Assembly: GCF_007483685.1 (NCBI RefSeq)
Contig: NZ_VMKN01000001.1
Location: 434,001 to 498,000 of the forward strand
Length of the DNA: 64,000 bases
Source: Litoribacter populi
Lineage (GTDB): Bacteria > Bacteroidota > Bacteroidia > Cytophagales > Cyclobacteriaceae
Reading direction: 5' to 3'
The notes under the pieces were generated by a model that did no database searches, was not told where the DNA came from, and saw only the letters and a list, made by a program, of their open reading frames with translations. The position numbers were made by a program, and so were the translations under genes. Shown here one piece after another: positions 8,885-18,813 of the stretch (position 1 is its first letter; each line of letters opens with the position of its first letter).

Positions 8885-9805
8885 ATGAAAAATATAGGAT
8901 TATTAGACTTTGGATATTTTGATCCTGATGAGAATACCTCTGTCGATTTAATTAACTACACGGTAAAATTGGTAAAAAATTTAGAAGATTTTGGATTTTC
9001 TAGATATTGGATGGCAGAACATTATAATGATTTTTGTTCTTGGACTAATCCCGAAGTATTGTTAACTATTTTGGCTGGAACAACAGATAAAATTAAATTA
9101 GGAGCAGCTGGTATTTTAATATATTATCATTCTCCTTTCCGAGTTGCTTCTACTTTTAAAATGTTATCATCATTATTTCCAGGAAGGATAGATTTGGGGT
9201 TGGCTAGAGGTGGGGTTGATCCTCATATGTTAAACCATTTATTAGGAAAGGAGGGGATGTCGTATGATTCAAGAGTTGAAAATGAAAAATTGATTTATGA
9301 TTATTTGTATAACCATAATATTTATGATGCTAATGGAAATATGGTGCCAATCCCTCCATATGGTGGTGCCTTACCCTCTACGTGGTCTTTAGGTACCTCA
9401 TTATCAAGTGCTTTTAATTCTATTAAATTAAACACAAATTTTAGTCTTTCCCTATTTCATGAAAAGAAAAATATTTCCGAATACCAAAATATTTGGGAAT
9501 CTTTTTTGGAGGAGAGAGATAAAAGTTTTAATAAAAAGAATCTTGAGTGCAATATTGCTATTCAATATTCATCAATTTCGGATCCTAAAGTTTTAAAACA
9601 AATGGCTTTTAAAAATAATATTTCTATTAATGACTCTAATTCCGTTAAGATTATAGGCGAACCTAGTTTTTGTAAGGACAGAATTCAACAGTTTTTTGAG
9701 TTATTTAACACCAATGAAATCATTATACATGACTTATCGAGATCAATAGAGCAAAGGAATCAAACCATTGAAAGTCTTAGTGAATTGATTAATGTTGAGA
9801 TATGA
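8885..9805 (+). CDS. Luciferase-like (LLM class) flavin-dependent oxidoreductase
   Basis: A 306-residue protein of the bacterial luciferase-like superfamily. Diagnostic stretches are FGFSRYWMAEHYND near residue 38, NPEVLLTILAGTTDKIKLG, AAGILIYYHSPFRVAS and LSSLFPGRIDLGLARGG, all in the expected order for the MsnO8-type subgroup. It lies inside the lanthipeptide operon and overlaps the LanB start by 4 bp (ATGA), so it is almost certainly a tailoring enzyme using reduced flavin. It may oxidise, hydroxylate or oxidatively decarboxylate the peptide; the reaction cannot be read from the sequence. It is slightly shorter than typical family members and becomes less conserved after about residue 160. 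Confidence 0.85.
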   Translation: MKNIGLLDFGYFDPDENTSVDLINYTVKLVKNLEDFGFSRYWMAEHYNDFCSWTNPEVLLTILAGTTDKIKLGAAGILIYYHSPFRVASTFKMLSSLFPGRIDLGLARGGVDPHMLNHLLGKEGMSYDSRVENEKLIYDYLYNHNIYDANGNMVPIPPYGGALPSTWSLGTSLSSAFNSIKLNTNFSLSLFHEKKNISEYQNIWESFLEERDKSFNKKNLECNIAIQYSSISDPKVLKQMAFKNNISINDSNSVKIIGEPSFCKDRIQQFFELFNTNEIIIHDLSRSIEQRNQTIESLSELINVEI

Positions 9806-11991
9806 AAAATAATAAATACTCAATTTTTGAAACTGTAATTTTGAGATCATCGATTAAACCTTTGTCATGTTTATCGAACTCCTCTTTAGATATGAATAAT
9901 TTAATTAAAGAATCGATGGAGGATACTGTTTTTAAAAATGCGCTGTTATTAGCTTCTTATGATTTCTATAATGAAATAAAAAAATTAATAAATAATCCTC
10001 ATGAATATAGTTTAAAGAAAACAAAAAAATTACATAATTCTTTTTTTAAATATTATAATCGAGCATGCTCCAGGAGTACGCCTTATGGCTTGTTTTCTTC
10101 AATATCTGTTATTAATGAAGGTTATTCTAATTCTATTGATAATAATTGGGTTAAACTGAATGTTGTTTTCAACGCTTCATTATTGAATAAAATTGTAAAT
10201 TATTTATCAGAAAACTATAAGATTTTTTGCAGATTTAAAGTTAATTCTTCTTTGATTAAGGAAAATTTTAATTACATATTTACTAGATATGATGATGTAA
10301 ACAATCGAAATGTTTACAAGAACCTTTCAATTGAATCCAATGATATTGTTGATTTTTTATTTTCTAATAAATATAAAATATTCCTGTACCAGGATTTGAT
10401 AAATGAAATATGTGGTGCCTTTCCTCATTATTCCATACTTGATATTAAAAAATTTATTGATCAATGTATAGAAATGAAAATTATAATTAATGCAATAGAA
10501 ATGTCAGGTGTTAGTGATGATTCCAATCATATAATTGTTGAAGAAGAAATAAAAAAAATAAACCTAAATAAAAGTTTTCAAAATTTGTCTAATTTGTATT
10601 CGATATTTCGTATGTTAGATAATATTGATCCTTATTCGAATTTTGAAAGTATAATCAAAAAAATTTCTAGTATACTTTCTGACTTAAACATAAAATGTTC
10701 TCCAAGTAGAATTCTTTTTGTTAATACCTATGAAAATAAACCTTCCGAGATTGATTATAAATTGGTTAAGGATAAGGCTTTAGAAGCCATACATGTTTTG
10801 AATCGATTTACTAGCTTGGAAAGCACTGACTCCTGGTTTAATAAATTCAAAACTATATTTTCCAGAATGTACGGGGATCAAATGGTTCCATTTAATTTGG
10901 TTTTTGATCCTGTATCTGGTCTAAACTATCCTTTAAATAATAAAAAAATCACTGAAAGGGATGTTATACTTCCAATGCTGTCAAAACCACATGGCACAAA
11001 TTCTGAAATTAAGATATCAGTTAAGAATAAATTTTGGTTTAATAAATATCTTGATTGTTTGTATACTGGGAATGATGAGATATTAATTACTGATCAAGAT
11101 ATAGAGGGATTAAAAGAAGTAATACCTCCTTCGTCATATACCTTTTCAACAATGCTTTCTGTTGTCAAAAATATTAATGATGATCGTGAAAATCCATATT
11201 ATGTTCTAAAAAATTGTTTGGCTGGAAGTGCGTCTGCTTATTTAGGTCGTTTTACCAATTCTAATAAAGATATATATGAATTATGTAATAAAATATCTTT
11301 ATTTGAAAAAAATTCCAATCCTAATTTAATTTTTGCAGATATATCCCATATTCCAGATTCTAAAATTGGTGATATTCTGCATCATAAAAGAGTTTATGAT
11401 TATGAAATTCCTTATCTAATCAATTCGCATGCTAATAATCAATTTATAATTGAAATATCTGATCTAAATTTAGGGGTAGTGGACGATGAATTTGTTATTT
11501 ATTCTAATAAACATAAAAAATATATTCATCCTGTTTTAGTAAATGCCTATAATTTTTCGTTAAATGAGCATCCTGCTTTTCTGTTTCTCTGTGATTTTCA
11601 ACATAGAAAATCTCTTTACACTCCTAATTTTTATGTTGGAAATTGGGCTAATCAAGTTCCATTTTTTCCTCGTGTACGGTATAAGGATATAATATTTTGT
11701 CCCAAAATTTGGTCTATTAACTTGGATCAGGCCTTTAAAAAGGATGATTTAGATTTTTTTATAGATAATATTAAAATAAATCATCCTAATATTTCCAATC
11801 ACATTAAAATTGGTGATAGTGATCAATTATTATACATTGATATTAATGATAAAAGATGTATTCGAACGTTTTATAATTTTTGTAAATCTAAACATATTAA
11901 AGGTAAAAAATATATTGAAGTGAAAGAATATTTTGATTCATTTACTCCATTTTCAAATGAAATTCTTTTAAGTTGTAAATATGAAAAATGA
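9802..11991 (+). CDS. Lantibiotic dehydratase, N-terminal (glutamylation) part of a split LanB
   Basis: A 729-residue protein with the lantibiotic dehydratase N-terminal domain. The hallmark RSTPYGLFSSISV lies near residue 95, preceded by a helix-rich block, and the domain ends with FFPRVRYKDIIFCPKIW near residue 620. In full-length LanB this domain transfers glutamate from glutamyl-tRNA to Ser/Thr of the precursor. The elimination domain is a separate gene here, overlapping by 11 bp. Together they total 1016 residues, the size of a conventional LanB. Split LanB is known from pinensin-type clusters of Bacteroidota. The start overlaps the oxidoreductase stop. Codon use is extremely A/T-rich, like the rest of the cluster. 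Confidence 0.88.
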   Translation: MKNNKYSIFETVILRSSIKPLSCLSNSSLDMNNLIKESMEDTVFKNALLLASYDFYNEIKKLINNPHEYSLKKTKKLHNSFFKYYNRACSRSTPYGLFSSISVINEGYSNSIDNNWVKLNVVFNASLLNKIVNYLSENYKIFCRFKVNSSLIKENFNYIFTRYDDVNNRNVYKNLSIESNDIVDFLFSNKYKIFLYQDLINEICGAFPHYSILDIKKFIDQCIEMKIIINAIEMSGVSDDSNHIIVEEEIKKINLNKSFQNLSNLYSIFRMLDNIDPYSNFESIIKKISSILSDLNIKCSPSRILFVNTYENKPSEIDYKLVKDKALEAIHVLNRFTSLESTDSWFNKFKTIFSRMYGDQMVPFNLVFDPVSGLNYPLNNKKITERDVILPMLSKPHGTNSEIKISVKNKFWFNKYLDCLYTGNDEILITDQDIEGLKEVIPPSSYTFSTMLSVVKNINDDRENPYYVLKNCLAGSASAYLGRFTNSNKDIYELCNKISLFEKNSNPNLIFADISHIPDSKIGDILHHKRVYDYEIPYLINSHANNQFIIEISDLNLGVVDDEFVIYSNKHKKYIHPVLVNAYNFSLNEHPAFLFLCDFQHRKSLYTPNFYVGNWANQVPFFPRVRYKDIIFCPKIWSINLDQAFKKDDLDFFIDNIKINHPNISNHIKIGDSDQLLYIDINDKRCIRTFYNFCKSKHIKGKKYIEVKEYFDSFTPFSNEILLSCKYEK

Positions 11992-12844
11992 AATTATAAA
12001 TAGGTTTGATATTTCATTTGATTCAAATGAAGTAGATGTTAATTGTGTTAAATTTTTACCAGGGGATAAATGGTTATATTATAATATTTATTTAAATCAA
12101 AATAGTTTTGATGAATGTATATTAAATATATCTGATTTACTTAATAATCTGGGGGATCATAATTTTTTCTTTACTAGGTATGTTGATGAGTATAAATTAG
12201 ATCATTTAAGAATTAGAATTAAATGTAATGAAGAGGGTTTAGAGGAAGTAATGTCTAACTTAAATTTATTATTTTATAGTAAACCTTATATTAGAAGTGT
12301 TTCCATTGAAACATATCTTCGAGAAATTAATCGTTACGGCTGGCCTACAATTGTGGATGTTGAAAATATTTTTATTTTAGATTCTAAAATTTTATGTAAT
12401 GTTTTAAATGAGGGGTTTTTAAATAATGATATTGATAAATTGAATTTTTGTCTTTTTGGAATGAATTACTATCTAGATTGTTTTTTTAATTTAGAAGATA
12501 AGTATAGATTTGTTAAACTTTCCAAAGAAGGGTATTTTGATGAATTTAATTTTGATAAAGAATCAAAAAAGTCATTAAATAAAATTTTTGACCTTTATTT
12601 TAGGGGCTGGTCCGATATTCAAATTAATCTTTCAGAAAATATTTTGAGTTTATTTTCTAATAAGAAACATTTAATTTTAAAGTTAAATGAAAAATTTGGT
12701 GAGCAGGAACTTCCCAAAAGTATTGTATGGAGTTTAATTCATATGTTTGTTAATAAAATTTTTTCACAACAATATAGGCTTTATGAATTAGTATGTTATG
12801 ATTTTTTATATAAGCTATTAACTAAAGATAAATATTATAAATAA
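11981..12844 (+). CDS. LanB C-terminal (glutamate-elimination) domain as a separate protein
   Basis: A 287-residue protein of the thiopeptide-type bacteriocin biosynthesis / SpaB C-terminal family. The characteristic start WLYYNIYLNQNSFDECIL is followed by FFFTRYVDEYKLDHLRIRIK (about residues 55-75). In class I lanthipeptide dehydration this domain removes the glutamate added by the N-terminal domain, leaving dehydroalanine or dehydrobutyrine. It overlaps the 3' end of that gene by 11 bp and sits 12 bp before the exporter gene. It presumably works as a complex with the 729-residue partner on the precursor peptide. No frameshift joins the two genes, so the split is genuine. Confidence 0.85.
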   Translation: MKNEIINRFDISFDSNEVDVNCVKFLPGDKWLYYNIYLNQNSFDECILNISDLLNNLGDHNFFFTRYVDEYKLDHLRIRIKCNEEGLEEVMSNLNLLFYSKPYIRSVSIETYLREINRYGWPTIVDVENIFILDSKILCNVLNEGFLNNDIDKLNFCLFGMNYYLDCFFNLEDKYRFVKLSKEGYFDEFNFDKESKKSLNKIFDLYFRGWSDIQINLSENILSLFSNKKHLILKLNEKFGEQELPKSIVWSLIHMFVNKIFSQQYRLYELVCYDFLYKLLTKDKYYK

Positions 12845-12856
12845 AATTTTATTAAC

Positions 12857-15034
12857 ATGAGATTTAAATTTTTTCAGCAACTAGATAGGATGGATTGTGG
12901 ACCTTGTTGTCTTCAAATGATACTCTATCACTTTACAAAATATAAATTTAAAATTTCTTATCTTAGAGAGGTCTGTGATGTTGGAAAGGATGGGTGTTCG
13001 CTTTATTCGATTAATAAAGGCGCCAAATTATTTGGCTTAACTGGTGATGGATACCAAACCAATATTGATAGCTTATATGTTAACCAGCTTTTTCCGTCTA
13101 TTTTATACTGGGAAAATAATCACTTTGTTATTTTAATTAAAATTACTTGTAAAGATAATGGTAAAAAAAGTTTTCATATTGCAGACCCTTATAAAGGTAA
13201 GTATAATTTAAATGAATCAGAGTTCTTAAGGCTTTGGTGCTCCAATGGTGATAGTGGTTATGTTTTACATTTTAATCATTTTAAATTTTCAGAAAAATCA
13301 ATTAAATATCTGGATAATGATAAAGATTATTTTTTTATTTCCAGTTTAAAAAAATATTATATATCTTATATAGTTATTTTATTTGGACTGTTTCTTTCAC
13401 TTTTATTACAAGCTATTTTTCCTTTTTTATCTAAAGCCTTATTTGATTTTGGTATTGATGATGGTAGTTATAATTTTGTATTGTTTATTATTTTATCTCA
13501 AATAATATTTCATGTTATTCGGCTTTGTGTACAATATTTTAGGGATTTTATTGCACTAAAAACCGGTACAAAAATTAGTATAGATTTAGTAACAAAGTAT
13601 TTAACTAAATTAGTTTATTTTAAATATAAATATTTTGATACAAAAAATTCAGGTGATATTATTCAAAGTATTTCTGATAATTCCAGAATTGAAAATTTTC
13701 TTACTAATGAGTTGGTTTCCTTTCTTCTTTCTTTAACAAATCTAATCGTATTTCAATTTATATTATTTTATTTTGATTGGAGACTTTTTTTGGTTTTAAA
13801 TTTCTTTATATGTATTTATGTTTTAGCAAGCAAAAGTATTTTGTTTAAATTTAAACGTATAGATTATCTTAGGTTTGAAACTATGTCCAAAAATCAAAGT
13901 TTTATTTATCAAATGATAAATGGAATATTGGATATTAAACTTAACAATGGTATTTCAAAAAAAATTGAAGAATGGACCGGTTTAAGGAGTGATCTCTATG
14001 AAATTACAAAAGAAAGTATAAAATTACACCAATATCGTAGATTTTTAAATCTATGCATAATGAATTTTACTTCCTTAATTATTGTAGGTTACACCGCATT
14101 TCAAGTTATAGATGGTGTAATGACTGTTGGCGAGTTTATTGCCATACAATATATTATTGCTCAGCTTTCTCTTCCGATTGATGGAATAATTGAATTTAAA
14201 CTAGCCTATGATTTAGCTAAAGTTAGTTCTTCTAGATTTAAAGAAACTTCAGATTTCCCTACCGAAAACGATATTAACTCAAAAAAATGTCTTGAAATTA
14301 ATACTGATATTGTTTTTCAAAATGTTAGTTTTTCCTATTCTGGTAATAAAGATAATTTTATTTTGAAGGATATTAATGCAACTATTAAAAATGGTAAGAT
14401 TAATGCCATAGTTGGTCCTAGTGGTAGTGGTAAATCAACTTTTATCAAGCTTTTATTAAAACTATATTCTCCCACTGTTGGATCTATTTTCGTGAACGGA
14501 GATAATCTTGATAGTATTTCCTATGACTCTTGGAGAGAAAGATCGGGGAGTGTTTTACAAGAAGGATTTATTTTTTCTGAATCAATATTAAATAATATTG
14601 TTATCGGAGGAGGGGAAATTGATAATGATAAATTGGAAAATGCCATAAGAATTTCCAATTTAAAAGATGTAATTGGTAAGCTTCCTCGGGCAATAAATAG
14701 TACTGTTGGTTTAGATGGGGTTGGTCTTAGTGGTGGGCAAAAACAAAGGATTTTAATAGCAAGAGCTATTTTTAAACATCCTGATATTTTGATTTTTGAT
14801 GAAGCCACCAATTCCCTCGATTCAATCAATGAGGATTTGATTTATGATAATTTAGAAGAGTTTTATAAAGATAGAACAGTGATTATCATTGCTCACCGTT
14901 TGAGTACCATTAAAAATGCAGATCATATCTTAGTTTTTGATGAAGGGAGTGTGGTTGAAACTGGAACACATAGTGAACTTTTATCTAACAATGGTCTATA
15001 TTTTAATTTGTCCAAAAAACAAGAAATAGTATGA
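12857..15034 (+). CDS. lanT: Peptidase C39 ABC transporter (lanthipeptide exporter and leader protease)
   Basis: A 725-residue bifunctional exporter. The N-terminal C39 peptidase has its nucleophile in RMDCGPCCL (Cys14), His89 in the NNHFVIL block and Asp110 in ADPYKGK. The transmembrane domain spans about residues 165-440. The ATPase domain carries Walker A GPSGSGKST (about 520-528), the LSGGQ signature (624-628), Walker B ILIFDEATNSLD and the H-loop IIAHRLST. It should cut the precursor after its GG motif and export the core across the inner membrane. The gene is 12 bp downstream of the LanB C-domain and overlaps the next small gene by 4 bp. All catalytic motifs look intact. Confidence 0.93.
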   Translation: MRFKFFQQLDRMDCGPCCLQMILYHFTKYKFKISYLREVCDVGKDGCSLYSINKGAKLFGLTGDGYQTNIDSLYVNQLFPSILYWENNHFVILIKITCKDNGKKSFHIADPYKGKYNLNESEFLRLWCSNGDSGYVLHFNHFKFSEKSIKYLDNDKDYFFISSLKKYYISYIVILFGLFLSLLLQAIFPFLSKALFDFGIDDGSYNFVLFIILSQIIFHVIRLCVQYFRDFIALKTGTKISIDLVTKYLTKLVYFKYKYFDTKNSGDIIQSISDNSRIENFLTNELVSFLLSLTNLIVFQFILFYFDWRLFLVLNFFICIYVLASKSILFKFKRIDYLRFETMSKNQSFIYQMINGILDIKLNNGISKKIEEWTGLRSDLYEITKESIKLHQYRRFLNLCIMNFTSLIIVGYTAFQVIDGVMTVGEFIAIQYIIAQLSLPIDGIIEFKLAYDLAKVSSSRFKETSDFPTENDINSKKCLEINTDIVFQNVSFSYSGNKDNFILKDINATIKNGKINAIVGPSGSGKSTFIKLLLKLYSPTVGSIFVNGDNLDSISYDSWRERSGSVLQEGFIFSESILNNIVIGGGEIDNDKLENAIRISNLKDVIGKLPRAINSTVGLDGVGLSGGQKQRILIARAIFKHPDILIFDEATNSLDSINEDLIYDNLEEFYKDRTVIIIAHRLSTIKNADHILVFDEGSVVETGTHSELLSNNGLYFNLSKKQEIV

Positions 15035-15363
15035 TTAAATTTAATAATTTATCAATTTCGTTACTGTTTTTATTATTTTTAATTTTCTTTGGTTATTGGT
15101 TTTTCTTTTATTCTGTTGAAGTGAATATTTCCGGAAGGTTTGAGGGTGATAAGTTTATTGTTAATAATACTAAAGGATTACCTGAACGATTTTACAAAGA
15201 GGTTGAATATATTATTTTATGTGACGAAAAAAGTCATTGTAATTTTATTAATGTTACTTTAATTGAATCCTCTACTTATGATTACATTTTTGTTTTAGAT
15301 AAATACCCCCTTGATAATTATAAATATATTAGTGCCAAAACAAGAGTTTTTAATTTATTTTAA
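15031..15363 (+). CDS. Small single-pass membrane protein of the lanthipeptide cluster
   Basis: A 110-residue protein I do not recognise. One N-terminal hydrophobic segment (about residues 8-28) is followed by an 80-residue, probably extracytoplasmic beta-rich domain with two Cys (in ILCDEKSHC). It overlaps the exporter gene by 4 bp (ATGA) and ends 9 bp before lanC, so it is coupled to the exporter. It is too short for a full HlyD-type adaptor, but the position fits a truncated exporter accessory protein, an immunity peptide or a redox-active helper. Which of these is right cannot be decided from the sequence. Confidence 0.65.
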   Translation: MIKFNNLSISLLFLLFLIFFGYWFFFYSVEVNISGRFEGDKFIVNNTKGLPERFYKEVEYIILCDEKSHCNFINVTLIESSTYDYIFVLDKYPLDNYKYISAKTRVFNLF

Positions 15364-15372
15364 AAGAAATTT

Positions 15373-16278
15373 ATGAAAAATAATATTGATTTTAATAGCT
15401 TGTTAAAACAATGTGTTAATGCAGTTTGTTTGATTGATCTTGATGATAATTGCCAGATATTAAGTGGAGTCTTATCAGACGGATTGTTTTTACTTTGTTA
15501 TGGGTCTAAGTCAAATGATTTTGATAGTATAAATAGAGGCAACTTTATTGTTGATTATCATCTAGATACTGCAGAAAAATATTTATTGAATTTTAAATGG
15601 GGTCATGGTGTCACTGGATTAGCCTGGATGTTAAGTTTATCTGTTAATATGAATTTGATTGATAAGAAAGTCTTAAATAATATTAAAACTATTGATCATT
15701 TTATTGGGAAAAGTCTTATTAGTGATTTTAATTATAATTCATATGATTTAACTGTTGGCGCTTTTGGTAAAGCTCATTATTTTTTAGAAAGAAATATTTC
15801 TGGAGTTTCCATTTATTTAGAAAAAATAGTTGATTTTTTAGATAATACAGCTCAATACTATTCCGAAAATGAAATATTTTGGTTTGATTACTATACTGAA
15901 GGTGAACATGGTAAGTTGAAAATTAACATGGGTCTTCTACATGGCCATGGATCCATTATATATTTTCTGTCTAAATTTCTTAAATCTGGGATTCTGAAGT
16001 CTCGTACCCATAAACTTTTAAATGGTGCTTTAAATTTTTTAAAACTTATTTATAATTTGTATAATGGATTAATTCCTAATTCCTTGTACTATGATAAAAA
16101 GGCTAAATCGTTCTTTACTGATAAACATGAAATTTCAGTACAAGGGTGGTGCCATGGGGTTATTTCCAATAGTTTTGGGTTTTATTTTGGTGGTTGTGTT
16201 TTAGAAGATGAAATGTGGATTAAATTATTCAAAAAAAATATTACCCTATTAACTAGTTTTCGGTGCGAAAATATTGAC
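15373..16278 (+). pseudogene. lanC: lanC lanthionine cyclase, 5' part, interrupted by an IS21-family element
   Basis: The first 302 codons of a LanC-like cyclase. The double-barrel Gly-rich motifs WGHGVTGLAW (76-85) and GLLHGHGSI (188-196) are present, as is the zinc-ligand motif QGWCHGV (Cys260). The frame runs into an insertion at 16279. The rest of the gene resumes at 18912. Joining codon 302 directly to 18912 (with one copy of the ATTGAC duplication) keeps the frame and gives a 413-residue protein with the second zinc pair Cys325-His326. LanC adds Cys thiols to dehydrated residues. In the present state the cyclase lacks two of three zinc ligands, so ring formation should be lost unless another cyclase acts. 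Confidence 0.88.
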
Positions 16279-16354
16279 TGTAATCGGTAAATAAAACTGC
16301 ACCACTTTCGGTAAATAAGAATGCACCAAATTTGGCAACAATAGTGCACCACTA

Positions 16355-16388
16355 AAAATCCTCTTGGGGCATGCCCCAAGAGGATTTT
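16355..16388. repeat. 34-bp perfect palindrome near the left end of the IS
   Basis: Two 17-bp arms (AAAATCCTCTTGGGGCA and its complement) meet without a spacer, between the left terminal repeats and istA. The hairpin ends in a run of T in either direction, so it may act as a bidirectional terminator that insulates istA from outside transcription, a common trick of insertion sequences. Confidence 0.8.
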
Positions 16389-16423
16389 AGAGTATTTTGC
16401 TGGTCTACCAAAACTAGCATTTT

Positions 16424-17995
16424 ATGAATGTGTACTTAGACAAATTTATGACTTATTTCGAAATCCACCGCCTCCAAAGGGAGGGATTTTCCCTCCGGCA
16501 GATCAGCGAGCACCTTGTCCTCAACAGGCGAACCGTAAGCAGGTACCTATCCATGAGCGAGCAGGACTATGAGCTGATGCTGATACAGCAGTCACAGCGC
16601 CCCAAGGTCCTTGCTCCCTATGAGGAGTTTGTCAGGCAACGCCTGGAAAACTTCAGGGACACACCTGCAGCCCAGATGCATGACTGGCTGAAGGAACATT
16701 TTCCGGACCTGCCAAAGGTCTCCCCAAAGACCGTCTTCAACTTCGTTTCCTGGGTCAGGGACAAACACAACCTTCCCTTTGTCAAACTCCCCCGAGAGTA
16801 CGAAATGACGGAAGAGCTTCCGTACGGCAAACAGGGCCAGGTCGACTTTGGCGAATACAACATGCGAAGCGGCACGGGAAAGAGGGTAAAGGTGTTTTTC
16901 TTCACACTTGTCCTTTCCCGCTCGCGGTTCAAGTACGTATGGTTCACCGACAGGCACTTCACTTCCCTGCTGGCCATAGAGGCCCATGAAAATGCCTTTG
17001 CATACATCGGAGGCATCCCCCTGGAAATGGTCTATGACCAGGACAAGGTGTTCATGGTAAGCGAAAACGGAGGGGACCTCATCCTTACGGACGCCTTCAG
17101 GGCCTATACCCGGGAGCAGTCCTTCAGCCTTTACTTCTGCAGGAAAGCCGATCCCGAAACCAAAGGGAAGGTCGAAAACGTGGTCAGGTACGTAAAGAGA
17201 AGCTTTCTTTACAACCGCACCTTCCACAATATCGAAACCCTCAACGACGAGGCCATGGGATGGCTTGGCCGTACCGCAAACGCACTTCCCCATGCGGTGA
17301 CCAAAAAAGAGCCGCAGTCAGAGCTTTACATCGAGCTGCCCTTTCTCACCCCGTACCGGCCCTGTGCCCCAAAACCCGCCGTACCGGCCCTCTTTGCCGT
17401 CCGGAAGGACAACACCGTCTCTTACAGGGGCAACTTCTACTCTCTTCCCCTGGGCACCTATAAAGGAAAAGGAAGCGAAGTGGCTGTACAGGCACAGGGG
17501 GATGGCCTTTTTATCTATGAACCCGGGGGCACCACGGAAATCTGCCGCCACGACATACCTGTGGGAACAGGCCAAAAAGTCCTCAAAACCGACCACAGGA
17601 GGGACAAAAGCGGCTCCCTTGAGGAGAAAGCCGCCCTGGTTGCCGGAATGTTCAGGGACAGCGAGGAGGCCCGGCGGTGGATAGGAATGATCCGCGCCGA
17701 GAAGCCCCGGTATGTCAGGGACCAGCTCAGCATGATCGAAAAAGCCCTTATAGGCGCCGATCCGGAAAAGACCGGGCTCACCCTGAGGTACTGCCTTGAG
17801 CAATCAATCTGCAGTGCGTCGGATTTTATATCCATCCTGGAGCTACAGGACACCTCAAGGAAGGAGGAAACCAACATCAGGGTACTCAACCCGCTGAGCG
17901 GAAAAATGCCCGACAGCGCCCTGGTACAGCCCGAAAAGAGCAATATCGGGGAGTATGAGGATATCGTGAAGAGCAAGAAAAAAAGCAACAGTTAA
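16424..17995 (+). CDS. istA: IS21-family transposase IstA
   Basis: A 523-residue DDE transposase. The N-terminal helix-turn-helix (about residues 22-43, SLRQISEHLVLNRRTVSRYL) binds the terminal repeats. The integrase-type core has the catalytic triad as Asp141 (GQVDFGEY), Asp205 (VYDQD) and Glu251 (KGKVENV), with the spacing known for IS21. The C-terminal region is the Mu-transposase-like beta domain. The ATG at 16448 is a possible alternative start. No stop or frameshift is present, so it looks active. IstB follows after about 60 bp. Confidence 0.93.
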   Translation: MNVYLDKFMTYFEIHRLQREGFSLRQISEHLVLNRRTVSRYLSMSEQDYELMLIQQSQRPKVLAPYEEFVRQRLENFRDTPAAQMHDWLKEHFPDLPKVSPKTVFNFVSWVRDKHNLPFVKLPREYEMTEELPYGKQGQVDFGEYNMRSGTGKRVKVFFFTLVLSRSRFKYVWFTDRHFTSLLAIEAHENAFAYIGGIPLEMVYDQDKVFMVSENGGDLILTDAFRAYTREQSFSLYFCRKADPETKGKVENVVRYVKRSFLYNRTFHNIETLNDEAMGWLGRTANALPHAVTKKEPQSELYIELPFLTPYRPCAPKPAVPALFAVRKDNTVSYRGNFYSLPLGTYKGKGSEVAVQAQGDGLFIYEPGGTTEICRHDIPVGTGQKVLKTDHRRDKSGSLEEKAALVAGMFRDSEEARRWIGMIRAEKPRYVRDQLSMIEKALIGADPEKTGLTLRYCLEQSICSASDFISILELQDTSRKEETNIRVLNPLSGKMPDSALVQPEKSNIGEYEDIVKSKKKSNS

Positions 17996-18057
17996 CCAAA
18001 ACAGGCCGTGGGAGCAATCTTTTGGATGCCTTCCACGGCCCCAAAACCAGACAGAAA

Positions 18058-18813
18058 ATGGAGAAAAAAGAACAGATCAACGCCTTTTGCAGGCAGTTTA
18101 AGATCACCGGAATGGCCAACAGCCTGCCCGAGGTCATCGCCAAAGCGGAAAAACAGCGCTCCGGGTTCACGGACTTCTTCCTTGAACTGCTCCGGGAGGA
18201 ATCGAACCTTAGGCTCAAAAACGAGGTGGCAAGGCGGAGAAAGGCCGCACGACTGCCGCTCAAAAACGACCTAGGCCAGTACGATCCGGGAGCCGAAAAC
18301 GGCCTGAACCTGACAAGGATAAACCAGCTGCGGGAGCTCAACTGGCTCGACCAGGGGTTCAACCTCATGCTCATGGGCCCTTCCGGTACGGGAAAGACAT
18401 TCCTGGCCTCGGGGCTTGGTGCCGATGCGGTGGACAGGGGCTACAAGGCCTACTTCAAGACAATGGAAGACCTTACAAACATCCTGAAGCTGAAGGACAT
18501 GACCAGGTCGTCAATGGCCGAATACAAAAGGCTCCAGAAGGCGGATCTCATCATAATAGATGATATCATGCTCTTTCCGGTGGAAAAAAGCGTTGCCGTC
18601 TCCCTTTTCAACTTTATAAACCAAATCTATGAGCGGACCTGCTTCATCATCACCACCAACAAAATGCCTGCAGAATGGGCCAAAATGCTTGATGACGAAG
18701 TCCTGGCAACGGCATTGTTGGACCGCCTGCTGTTCCGTTGCGATATTATAAATTTATCGGGGAAAAGTTATAGAATGAAAAACAGGAAAACTTTCTTTGA
18801 ACAGGAAGAATAG
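18058..18813 (+). CDS. istB: IS21-family helper ATPase IstB
   Basis: A 251-residue AAA+ ATPase when read from the ATG at 18058; an in-frame TTG at 18022 is less likely. Walker A is GPSGTGKT (107-114) and Walker B LIIIDDI (Asp168-Asp169). An N-terminal helical region of about 90 residues precedes the ATPase domain, as in the DnaC-related IstB family. IstB assembles on target DNA and stimulates IstA. It ends about 90 bp before the right end of the element. Intact. Confidence 0.93.
   Translation: MEKKEQINAFCRQFKITGMANSLPEVIAKAEKQRSGFTDFFLELLREESNLRLKNEVARRRKAARLPLKNDLGQYDPGAENGLNLTRINQLRELNWLDQGFNLMLMGPSGTGKTFLASGLGADAVDRGYKAYFKTMEDLTNILKLKDMTRSSMAEYKRLQKADLIIIDDIMLFPVEKSVAVSLFNFINQIYERTCFIITTNKMPAEWAKMLDDEVLATALLDRLLFRCDIINLSGKSYRMKNRKTFFEQEE

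Noticed and set aside
16592-18374. Long antisense and shifted open frames across istA and istB
   Set aside because: High G/C content of the IS opens other frames by chance. Only the IstA and IstB frames carry family motifs.
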